Origin: Gavia stellata
Lineage: Eukaryota > Chordata > Aves > Gaviiformes > Gaviidae
DNA length: 64,000 bases
Reading direction: 5' to 3'
Assembly (NCBI RefSeq): GCF_030936135.1
Contig: NC_082597.1
Span: 41,211,095 to 41,275,094 of the forward strand
Part shown: positions 54,501 through 62,937 of the stretch, piece by piece
Numbering within the stretch: position 1 is the stretch's first letter
How the letters are laid out: every line of letters starts with the position of its first letter
Program-made: the position numbers and the translations under genes
Notes under the pieces: model-generated
Database searches by the model: none
What the model saw: only the letters and a program-made list of their open reading frames with translations
Told to the model about the DNA's origin: nothing

Positions 54501-57500
54501 CCTGGGCAGGGACACCTTCCACTAGACGAGGTGGCTCAAAGCCCCATCCCACCTGGCCTTGAACACTTCCAGGGTTGGGGCATCCACAGCTTCTCTGGGC
54601 CACCTGTTCCAGTGCCTCACCACCCTCATGCTGAAGAATTTCTTCCTAATATCTAATCTAGATCTACCCTCTTTCAGCTTAAAGCCATTACCCCTTGTCC
54701 TATCACTACGTGCCCTTGTAAAAAGTCCCTCTCCAGCTTTCTTGTAGGCTCCCTTTCAGGTACTGGAAGGCTGCTATAAGGTCTCCCTGGAGCCTTCTCT
54801 TCTCCAGGCTGAACAACCCCAACTCTCTCAGCCTGTCCTCATAGGAGAGGTGCTCCAGCCCTCTGATCATCTTTGTGGCCCTCCTCTGGACTTGCTCCAA
54901 CAGGTCCATGTCCTTTTTATGTTGGGGGCCCCAGAGCTGAACACCATACTCCAGGTGGGTCTCACCAGAGCAGAGTAGAGGGGGAGAATCACCTCCCTCA
55001 ACCTTCTGGCCACGCTTCTTTCGATGCAGCCCAGGATACGGTTGGCTTTCTGGGCTGCAAGCGCACGCGCTGCTGGCTCATGTTGAGCTTCTCATCAGCC
55101 AACAGCCTCAAGTCCTTCTCCTCAGGCCTGCTCACAATCCATTCTCCGCCCAGCCTGTATCTGTGCTTGGGATTGCCCCAACCCATGTGCAGGATCTTGC
55201 ACTTGGCCCTGCTGAACTTCAGTAGGTTCGCACGGGCCCACCTGTCAAGGTCCCTCTGGATAGCATCCCTTCCCTGCAGCGTGTCGACCGCACCACACAG
55301 CTTGGCATTGTCGGCAAACTCGCTAAGGGTGCACTCAATCCCACTGTCCATCTCACCAACAAAGATGTTAAACAGCGCCAGTTCCAATACCGACTCCTGA
55401 GGAACGCCACTCACCACTGGTCTCCACTCGGACATCAAGCCGTTGACCGCAACTCTCTGAGTGCGACCGTCCGGCCAATTCCTTATCCACTGAGTGGTCC
55501 ATCCGTCTCTCCAATTTAGAGGGGACAGTGTCAAATGCTTTGCATAGGTCCAGGTAGATGGTATCAGTTGCAGTTGCTCTTCCCATATCTACCAACAGTG
55601 TAACCCCCTTGTAGAAGGCCACCAAGTTTGTCAGGTTACAGTTTGCCCTTAGTGAAGCCATGTTGCCTGTCACCAATCACCTCCTTGTTTTCCATGTGCC
55701 TTAGCATAGTTTCCAGGACGATCTGCTCCCTGATCTTGCTGGGCACAGCAGTGAGACTGACTGGCCTGTAGTTCCCTGGGTCTTCCTTTTCTCCCTTTTT
55801 AAAAATGGGGGTTATGTTTCCCCTTTTCCAGTCAGTGGGAATTTCACCAGACTGCCACGACTTCTCAAATATTATGGATACTGGCTTCGCAACTTCATCT
55901 GCCAGTTCCCTCAGGACCTGTGGATGCATCTCATCAAGTCCCATGGACTTCTGCACCTTCAGATTTCTTAGATGGTCTTGAACCTGATCTTCTCCTACAG
56001 TGGGTGGTCCTTCATTCTCCCAGTCCCTGCCTTTGCCTTCCATGACTTGGGAGGTGTGGCTTGAGCACTTGCCGTTGAAGACTGAGGCAAAAAAGTCATT
56101 GCGTACCTCAGTCTTCTCCATATCCTGGATAACCAGGTCTCCCGTTTCCTTCCAGAGGGGGCCCACATTTTTCCTTAGTCTTCCTTTTATCACTGATGTA
56201 CCTATAGAAGCTTTTCTTCTTGCCCTTGACGTCCCTGGCCAGATTCAATTCTGTCAGGGCTTAAGCTTTCCTTACCTGATCCCTGACTGCCCAGACAGTT
56301 TCTCTGTATTCCTCCCAGGCTACCTGTCCTTGCTTCCACCTCTGTAGGCTTCCTTTTTGTGTTTGAGTTTGTCCAGGAGCTCCTTGTTCATCCATGCAGG
56401 CCTCCTCATGTTTTTGCCTGACTTGGGATGCATCTCTCCTGAGCTTGGAGCAGGTGATCCTTGAATTTTAACCAGCTTTCTTGGGCGCCTCTTCCCTCCA
56501 GGGCTTTATCCCATGGTATTCTACCAAGCAGATCCCTGAAGAGGCCAAAGTCTGCTCTCCTGAAGTCTAGGGTAGTGAGCTTGCTGTGCACCCTCCTTGC
56601 TGCCCTAAGGATCTCAAATTCCACCACTTCAAGGTCACTGCAACCAAGGCTGCCCTGAGCTTCACATTCCCCACCAGCCCCTTCTTGTTGGTGAGAACAT
56701 GGTCCAGCACAGCACCTCTCCTCGTTGGCAGCTCTATCACTTGGAGAAGGAAGTTATCATCAATGCATTCCAGGAACCTCCCGGATTGCTTATGCCCTGC
56801 TGTGTTGACCCTCTGACAGATATTGGGGTGGTTGAAGTCCCCCATGAGGACCAGGACTTGTAATCGTGAGGCTGCTCCTGTCTGTCTGTAGAGGGCCTCA
56901 TCTGCTCGGTCTTCCTGGTTGGGTGGCCTGTAGCAGACACCTGCTATAAAGTCACCTGTCCCTGCCCTCCCTTTGATCCTGACCGATAGCCCCTCAGCTG
57001 GCTCCTCATTCATCCCCAGGCAGAGCTCCATGCACTCCAGCTGGCCATTGACATAGAGGGTGACACACCCTCCTTGTTTCCCCTGCCTGTCCTTCCTAAA
57101 GAGCCTGTATCCTTCCATTCCAACACTCCAGTCATAGAAGCCATCCCACCAAGCCTCCATGATGCCAATAAGATCATAGCCCTGCAGGCGTGTGCATGTC
57201 TCTGACTCCTCTTGTTTATTCCCCATGCTATGTGTGTTTGCATAGAGGCATTTAAGTTGGGCCCCTGAGGAAGCTGGCTTACCAGCTGGAGTGGCTAGAG
57301 TTCCTTTGTGCTGTTCTTCAAGTGCTCTCCTGTTGACCTGTGATCCTTCTCCAGGCTCTGGGCATCTATTGTTGGGACTGGCATCAAACTGGTAGGAGTG
57401 GGATGGATTGAGGTTCCCTTCCCCTGGCAACTTTAGTTTAAAGCCCTCTTCACCAGCTTGGCAAGCCTATGACTGAAGATGATCATCCCCTTCTCTGGCA

Positions 57501-60500
57501 GATGGACCCCATCAGCCCCTAGCAGACGATGCTTCTCAAAGAGTCCCGTGGTCTAGGCAGCTGAACCCCTGGCTGTGGCACCAGTCCTGTAACCATTTGC
57601 TGATTGGCCCTTTCAACCTCCTTCCCTTTGACCAGGAACTGATGAAAAATGAATGAAAAAACTACCTGCGCTCCAGAGTGCCTTACTGCCGCTCCCAGGG
57701 CTCTGTAATCCTTCTTGATACTCCTCAGACTGCTTCTGGCTGTGTCACTGGTGCCCATGTGAAACAGCAGCAGTGGATGACAGTCAATGGACTGTACAAG
57801 GCTTGGTAGTCTCCCGGTGACATCCCTGATACAAGCCCCCAGTAAGCAGCATGCGTCTCTAGAGAGTGGGTGTCGTGGTTTAAGCCCAGCCGGACTAATC
57901 GCCACACAGCTGCTCACTCACTCCCCTTCCTCAACTGGACAGGAGAGAGAAAATATGAAGAAAAGGCTCATAGGTCGAGATAAGGACATAGGGAGATCAC
58001 TCACCAACTACCATCATGGGCAAAATAGACTTGATGTGGGGAAATTAGTTTAATTTATTACCAATCAAAATCAGAGTAGGATAATGAGAAGTAAAACCAA
58101 ATCTTAAAAAAAACAACACCTTCCCCCCACCCCTCCCTTCTTCCCGGGCTCAACTTCACTCCCGAACCTCTTCCCCCCGCCCGAGCGGCGCAGGGCGACG
58201 GGGAATGGGGGTTGCGGTCAGTTCATCACACGTTGTTTCTGCCGCTTCTTCCTCCTCACACTCTTCCCCTGCTCCAACGTGGGGTCCCTCCCATGGGAGA
58301 CAGTTCTCCACGAACTTCTCCAACGTGGGTTCTTCCCACGGGCTGCAGTTCTTCACGAACTGCTCCAGCATGGGTCCGTTCCACGGGGTGCAGTCTTTCA
58401 GGAACAGACTGCTCCACTGTGGGTCCCCCATGGGCTCACAAGTCCTGCCAGCAAACCTGCTCCAGCGTGGGCTCCTCTCTCCACGGGTCCACAGGTCCTG
58501 CCAGGAGCCTGCTCCAGCATGGGCTTCCCACAGGATCACAGCCTCCTTCAGGCATCCACCTGCTCCGGCGTGGGGTCCTCCATGGGCTGCAGGTGGATAT
58601 CTGCTCCACCGTGGACCTCCATGGGCTGCAGGGGGACAACCTGCTTCACCATGGTCTTCATCACGGGCTGCAGGGGAATCTCTGCTCAGGCGCCTGGAGC
58701 ACCTCCTCCCCCTCCTTCTTAACCGACCTTGGTGTCTGCAGAGTTGTTTCTCTCACATATTCTCACTCCTCTCTTCTCCGGCTGCCGCTTCCCGGTTTTT
58801 CCCCCCTTCTTAAATATGTTATCCCAGAGGCGCTACCACTGTTGCTGATTAGCTCAGCCTTAGCCAGTGGCAGTTCCGTCTTGAAGTCTGCTGGCATTGG
58901 CTCTATCAAACATAGGAGAAGCTTCTAGCAGCTTCTCACAGAAGCCACCCCTGTAGCCCCCCCTGCTACCAAAGCGCTGCCACGCAAACCCAATACAGCG
59001 GGTCAGGTTGGCAAATGGGTGCTTCCATACCTCTCGGAAGGGAGTTGCCTATTACTATCACTCTTTGCCTTTTCTTAGTTGCACTGGTTGTTATACAGGG
59101 ATGCTTTACTCTGCTCCAGCATCTCTCCTGGTGTGATGAGTCTTTCCTTTTCAGTCTGCAGAGCAGTGAAGTGGTTCTGCAAGGGCACCTCAGGCTTTGG
59201 GGGAAGTCTCTTCCTCCTGTTGGTCCTTGCCATTGCAACCGTCCATTCTTCTGCATTATTGGCCGCCCTGCCTTCTGTGTGAGCCGGAGGAGTTTGTGGC
59301 TCTTTAGCCATGGGCTGTGGGTGCACTGCAGACTGCACTTGGAACCAGCTATCTTAACTCCTCAGCCTTGCTGATGTTATGCAGCCTTCTCACTGCCTCC
59401 TGCAGCTCAGCCACCTGCTGCAGGAGGTCTTCCACCTGGGCACATCTTCTGCAGGCAGCTCTGCCACCCGTCCCTGCCCCAGGAGAACGGTCTAGGCACT
59501 TCTGCAGTCAGAGGTCTCCACTGCAGCCTCTCCTTGCAGCAGTTCCATCCGGGTGGAGGCATTGGTCACCACTGGCATTCCTTTAGTACATGATGTATCT
59601 AAGCCCACAAACTCTTTTAGGAAAAGATGTTTACTCAGCTCTCTGGATGCCATAAGCAAATACTTGGCAGTATAATTACTTGTTATCCGAACCTCTAGTT
59701 TGTAATACATGGGATATTGATGTCAAGGCAGAAAATTTAGCTTTTCTCTAAAATACCTTTCTGTCATAGGTATTTTCTTCCTCTGCTCCTATTACCTCAA
59801 AAGTTTTTGCCCTTCTCTAACACCATTCCTTATAAAATGTCACGTCATTGCTGAAATCAGTGTGTGTGAAGTGACTAAACTTGAACAAAATACTTGTATT
59901 TGTGTTAAAGATTATGTGCTTCCTAGTTTGGCGGCGCCAGACTAATATTGAGAAAACACTGCATGTACAGATGACACTTTCTAACTTGCGGTATTATCAG
60001 TAAGTGTTTAATAAAGTGTCTAGCTTAGAAATTTGTTTTGAACATTACCCAAGTAGCTGTTGATACCCAACGGGCTGTCCAGAGACACTGTTTAATTAAA
60101 ATGGAGATATGGTACAAAGTTTTTGGTTTTTTAGTTCAGGAAAACATAATACATGACTCAGCCTTTGCCCCTGTGCTGCTTTTTAGCAAAAGCCGGTTGA
60201 GCTTCATTAACTGTTGCTGCCTCAGAACTATGACTGTAGTGTCTGAATGTCTCAAAATGAGATCTCTTGTTGCATTTCATATCCGTCAGTGTTAACAGTG
60301 TCCTGTCCTGTTGGAATGGGAGAGAGATAAGGCTTATTAAAGTTCTTATCTTTGTCTTCAATAACATGGTAGATGATGCAGGTACTAATAAAAGTAAAAG
60401 TACTAATAAAAGTAAAAGTCATTTTTCTTTCAGAGACTAAAATAGTGTATTTAAACTTTGGGAGAAAGCAATAGAGAGGTATTTTATAAATTTAAGTCTG

Positions 60501-62937
60501 CGTGATGGATTAGAGTCATATGGCAAAGTGCTTGGCTTTCCTCTGCCTGGCTGCCAACTCCGAGGCTTGAATGTCGGCCTGGCTTCTGAGCTGTTCTCTC
60601 TTCTGTCACATAATGAGCTGTAAATTGGTGATTCAGGAGCTGTTTAATGAATTGATGGGGTGTCTGTGCTGGAGGAGGGGAGAAGATGAGATGTTGGGGG
60701 CGGGGGTGGGGAAGGTGAGAGCAAAAGAACAGATTAAATACTAGGAGCAGCAGGGTTCCACTGTCTTTGTTGTTATCGTTTTCATCTGCCTGTGCAAGCC
60801 TGTCAGAGAAGCAAATGTTACATTGAAGAACAAGAGTGTACAAATACAGTGAGTTAGGCCAAATCAGGTTTGTGTTCATTTAGCTTTTGGAGTCTACACA
60901 GAAACACATTTGCAGGGCAGTACTGAGATGATTCTGTTTCACAATACAATGGCTGTGGTGTTTTTTAAGCTCCTAATAGTATGAATCTTAGAATTATTCT
61001 GACAGTAGCTGTTGTAATACCGTTGGTTAGAAATTTGTTGATGTGTTTTCATACATTGAAAAGCAGTTTGTATTCCTGTATGTAATGTTTTACAGGGTGC
61101 CTTAATGTAAGATTTAGTAATTGCTAGAAAGAGTTCCTTAACTGTATATGGTGACATGGGCTCTTTTCACATCCTCTGTTATGTTAAAGGAGTTTCAGCA
61201 TGTATGTGTTGAGGCTGACTGTGTCTCACTAAATTTCCTTTTCCTGTGTCACCTCTTTTTTTGTCCGTTGTCAAATATAGAAAACGATAGTTGAAGAAAA
61301 CTTTGTTACATGTGCATGACAAAAGTTGTCTTCCAGAGTAATTTCTGAAAAATTTCTCAAAAGCATCATGATTTTTCAAAGAATGGAAGAGTGCAATTGA
61401 GAATGAATATGAGCATGATGAAAAGTGATGAATATGAGCATGATGAAACATTTTTCCTGTGAAAAGTGAAAGTCCTGTTTTGTAGTGTGTTAGCTTGTGA
61501 ACTTGTGCTAAGAACTAAGAATGATCTGGCATCAAACCGGCTTTCTTTGCACAAAACCTGAAATGTGACTTCAAAAAACAGTAAATGTTCTAAACATTTT
61601 CAGGAAAAACTGGTGGTACTTATAGAAACCCTTTTTTAATTTTATTGCAGATCTCCACAGGATAAACGAATTCTTCTTGTGAATTCTCAGAACAAATCTC
61701 TGTCCCAGTCTTTTGAAAATCTCTTTGATGAACCCTCATATGGCTTATTACAAGTATGTATTATCTTTTGAATTTTTTATTCTGAAGACACTTAGTAAAA
61801 AACCCCCACCCTACTATGTCACACAAATATTCCCTGAATCATTGCCATTGTAGAAGCATTGATTGTATCCTAAAACAAATGTTTCCTATAGAAAGTACGC
61901 TTACTTATAAGTTGTTTTGCGTATTCTAATAATTTTTTAACTGCCCTGTGGTACTATTTCAAACCTATTCGAGTTAGTGTTGTCTGTGATTCTATACATT
62001 TGAGTACAGAAAGTTCTAGAAAGGGGAAGAAGGAAAAAATCTTAGGAATTACCCAAACATATTAATTATAGTTTTTTCTAAATTTTCCTTGACTCAATAT
62101 TATTTTCCTTGGTATTTTCTGACAGTTTTGAAGGCATGCTGGAAATATAGCAGCAAAGAGCACAATATTGCCTAAAAGAGGTTTTTTATGTTAAAACTGC
62201 TTAGCATTTGGTGGGGTTTGTGAACTCGTGAAAGTCAGCAGCAAAATTTCAGTGACTTGACTGAGGCCAGAGTTTTGACCCACTGATTTGTTTAATTAAA
62301 GAAAATCTTCATGAGCAAATTATATTAGTTTGTGGACTCAGTTGTCAGCTCGAGGTTTGCGTGAGATTCCTAGCAGAGTACACGATGATTCAAGATGTGT
62401 TTTATCTATGAAGGCAGAGAAGCTAGGCATAAGGAAGATGTTTTGTGGCATTAATCACTGGAAACTAAACAGTAGAACTGATCCACATTCATATGTAGGT
62501 CAGGCTTACTGAGCACACTGCTATCAACTCTTTCAAATCAATCAGTAGTATTACCTTAATACTTAAGATATCTTTTTTAGTCATGTAATGCATGTACTGT
62601 ATGAAACTACTGATATATGAAACTTCAATAACTTTGAGACCTACTATACTCTTCCTGTTGTTTTGCTTTCTTTGAGTACAAGAATTCCAAATAATCTGAC
62701 GCTTTTTGTATTTTACTTGTTTTCCTTGTTATAACACAGAAATTGAAGAAAGACCCATACACAGTAACAATGGGAAGATTTTCCAAAGTCACAAACTATA
62801 TTTTTGACAGTTTCCGTTTAAGTGACCCTTCAAGTCAAAGGCGACCACCATCAGAAATGGCAGACTTCCTCAATGATGCTATTCCAGGGCTAAAGATAAA
62901 TCAGCAGGAAGAACCAGGATTTGAAGTCATTACACGA
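39547..62937 (+). CDS. TBC1D15: TBC1D15, TBC1 domain Rab-GAP, N-terminal part (7 coding exons, 3' partial)
   Basis: Exons 39547-39570, 48126-48224, 48475-48549, 49287-49425, 51028-51238, 61651-61753 and 62740-62937 join to 849 nt in one frame (283 aa); all junctions are GT-AG. The protein is collinear with vertebrate TBC1D15: [13 protein letters not shown] near the start, YEAEWDMV (92-99), the PH-like segment with [12 protein letters not shown] and [12 protein letters not shown] (129-169), [11 protein letters not shown], and [29 protein letters not shown] at the end. This is the family's N-terminal regulatory region. The catalytic TBC domain follows in exons beyond the window; no further exon was found up to 64000. 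Known of the family: GAP activity on Rab7, and FIS1-dependent recruitment to mitochondria, where it shapes lysosome contacts and mitophagy. No frame defect is visible. Confidence 0.96.
39571..46014 (+). other. TBC1D15: TBC1D15 intron 1, part upstream of the CR1 insertion
   Basis: It opens with a (TGGGC)5 repeat at 39581-39605 only 10 nt after the splice donor, then about 550 bp of CpG island, then AT-rich sequence. No exon or long repeat is recognised before the CR1 at 46015. Confidence 0.8.
39581..39605 (+). repeat. (TGGGC)5 pentanucleotide repeat at the TBC1D15 intron 1 donor
   Basis: Five perfect copies of TGGGC lie directly downstream of the exon 1 splice donor. The spaced GGG runs on the sense strand could fold as a G-quadruplex in DNA or nascent RNA. 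Confidence 0.9.
46015..47168 (+). mobile_element. CR1 LINE copy A in TBC1D15 intron 1, broken ORF2
   Basis: A 5'-truncated CR1 of about 1.15 kb. It starts in the reverse-transcriptase domain just before the KAFDTVPHN motif and ends with the 3' tail ATTCTGTGATTCTATGAT. The frame is open from 46028 to 46603. The catalytic F/YADD box reads FADN, and a frameshift near 46530 ends the conserved reading. It lies in the same orientation as TBC1D15. Apart from its first about 180 bp it is almost identical to copy B at 54441-55560 on the opposite strand. Confidence 0.96.
47169..48125 (+). other. TBC1D15: TBC1D15 intron 1, part downstream of the CR1 insertion
   Basis: AT-rich sequence ending in the acceptor TTGTTACAG before exon 2. 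No other feature recognised. Confidence 0.8.
48126..48224 (+). CDS. TBC1D15: TBC1D15 coding exon 2
   Basis: Codes residues 9-41 ([18 protein letters not shown] then [15 protein letters not shown]), the most recognisable TBC1D15 N-terminal block. The acceptor is TTACAG and the donor GTATTT; 99 nt, phase 0 at both ends. Confidence 0.95.
48475..48549 (+). CDS. TBC1D15: TBC1D15 coding exon 3
   Basis: Codes residues 42-66 ([16 protein letters not shown] and following). The acceptor is TTGTAG and the donor GTATGT; 75 nt, in phase 0. Confidence 0.95.
48550..49286 (+). other. TBC1D15: TBC1D15 intron 3
   Basis: A 737 bp AT-rich intron ending in a long polypyrimidine tract and CCTCAG. Nothing else recognised. 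Confidence 0.85.
49287..49425 (+). CDS. TBC1D15: TBC1D15 coding exon 4
   Basis: Codes residues 67-112 and one base of Asp113, including [14 protein letters not shown] and [15 protein letters not shown]. The donor is G|GTACTT at 49426, in phase 1. The open frame runs on upstream through the polypyrimidine tract, but homology starts at the CAG acceptor. Confidence 0.95.
49426..51027 (+). other. TBC1D15: TBC1D15 intron 4
   Basis: A 1.6 kb AT-rich intron ending in TTTTTCAG. It holds an A run near 49950-49962. No transposon recognised. Confidence 0.85.
51028..51238 (+). CDS. TBC1D15: TBC1D15 coding exon 5
   Basis: Completes Asp113 and codes residues 114-182 plus two bases of Glu183. It contains the PH-like core [17 protein letters not shown] and [20 protein letters not shown]. 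The donor is GA|GTAAGT at 51239, in phase 2. Confidence 0.95.
51239..54440 (+). other. TBC1D15: TBC1D15 intron 5, part upstream of the CR1/LTR block
   Basis: AT-rich, with an alternating purine-pyrimidine microsatellite at 53151-53200. A 148-codon open frame on the - strand (52056-52502) lacks recognisable motifs and is not called as a gene. Confidence 0.75.
53151..53200. repeat. (TA/TG)n-(CA/TA)n palindromic microsatellite
   Basis: An alternating purine-pyrimidine run reads as TATGTATGTGTGTGTATATA followed by ATACACACATATATACACAC-type sequence. The two halves are imperfect inverted copies, so the tract can form Z-DNA or a hairpin. Confidence 0.85.
54441..57870 (-). mobile_element. CR1 LINE copy B, 3' portion: ORF1 end and ORF2 (endonuclease plus reverse transcriptase)
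   Basis: Read on the - strand, this carries the rest of ORF1 (esterase-like [20 protein letters not shown], 57870-57520). An apurinic endonuclease domain follows, with [13 protein letters not shown] near 57250, then [21 protein letters not shown] and [15 protein letters not shown] (57430-56600). The linker comes next, then reverse transcriptase with [20 protein letters not shown] (near 55800), KAFDTVP and the C-terminal end, with the tail at 54441. ORF2 is split into at least five frame pieces, and the catalytic box reads FADN as in copy A, so it is inactive. Antisense to TBC1D15. Confidence 0.95.
57871..58997 (-). mobile_element. Solitary LTR of an endogenous retrovirus nested in the CR1
   Basis: An 1127-bp block with TG...CA termini (TGTCGTGG at 57871, AATACA ending 58997) interrupts CR1 ORF1 between residues that are otherwise contiguous. 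The flanks are CCCGC and CCCAC (read on the - strand), a 5-bp target duplication with one change. Orientation is given by - strand signals: a TATA-like AACATATTTAAG (58809-58820) in the 5' part and AATAAA (58054-58059) in the 3' part. No gag, pol or env sequence adjoins it, so it is a solo LTR, the usual product of LTR-LTR recombination. I recognise the sequence type from bird genomes but cannot assign a family name; the 5-bp duplication is compatible with an ERVL-type integrase. Confidence 0.88.
58273..58690. repeat. Minisatellite of about nine 40-50 bp units inside the LTR
   Basis: On the + strand, units begin with TCCA(A/G/C)CGTGGG-like sequence, pass through CCCA(C/T)GGGCTGCAG and end in CTGC. 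About nine diverged units follow one another at 58273-58690. On the - strand (the LTR sense) much of the array stays open for translation (58539-58156), giving repeated W/P/E-rich units. Confidence 0.85.
58998..59650 (-). mobile_element. CR1 LINE copy B, 5' portion: ORF1 start and coiled region
   Basis: This continues the CR1 on the far side of the LTR. On the - strand ORF1 can start at the ATG at 59578 ([20 protein letters not shown]). It then shows a CxxC pair with a coiled-coil helix ([20 protein letters not shown], near 59460-59400) and the esterase-like start [19 protein letters not shown] (near 59070-59010), which joins to [14 protein letters not shown] beyond the LTR. Frame breaks occur between these parts. 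The 5' edge is approximate: homology to CR1 fades above about 59.6 kb. Confidence 0.82.
60383..60418. repeat. 18-bp perfect tandem duplication
   Basis: TACTAATAAAAGTAAAAG occurs twice without a gap, at 60383-60400 and 60401-60418. Confidence 0.95.
61403..61448. repeat. 25-bp tandem duplication
   Basis: ATGAATATGAGCATGATG followed by AAA starts at 61403 and again at 61428: two copies with a period of 25 bp. Confidence 0.92.
61651..61753 (+). CDS. TBC1D15: TBC1D15 coding exon 6
   Basis: Completes Glu183 and codes residues 184-217 ([16 protein letters not shown] and [15 protein letters not shown]). The acceptor is ATTGCAG and the donor CAA|GTATGT at 61754; ends in phase 0. Confidence 0.95.
61754..62739 (+). 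other. TBC1D15: TBC1D15 intron 6
   Basis: A 986 bp AT-rich intron ending in ATAACACAG. No embedded feature recognised. Confidence 0.85.
62740..62937 (+). CDS. TBC1D15: TBC1D15 coding exon 7
   Basis: Codes residues 218-283, from [20 protein letters not shown] through [16 protein letters not shown] to [10 protein letters not shown]. The donor is CGA|GTGAGT at 62938, in phase 0. Reading through into the intron would stop after three more codons, as expected for an internal exon. Confidence 0.95.

Larger units (their letters stand above)
59651..61650 (+). other. TBC1D15: TBC1D15 intron 5, part downstream of the CR1/LTR block
   Basis: AT-rich sequence with two small tandem duplications (60383-60418 and 61403-61448). 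It ends in the acceptor TTTTATTGCAG before exon 6. No gene recognised. Confidence 0.8.

Noticed and set aside
54873-55400. A 175-codon + strand open frame also present at 46201-46728 on the other strand
   Set aside because: Antisense to the CR1 reverse-transcriptase region in both copies. Its presence twice reflects the repeat, not a gene family.
58205-58928. Open frames of 147-238 codons on the + strand of the LTR
   Set aside because: Antisense reading of the LTR minisatellite; the repeat units keep more than one frame open by composition.
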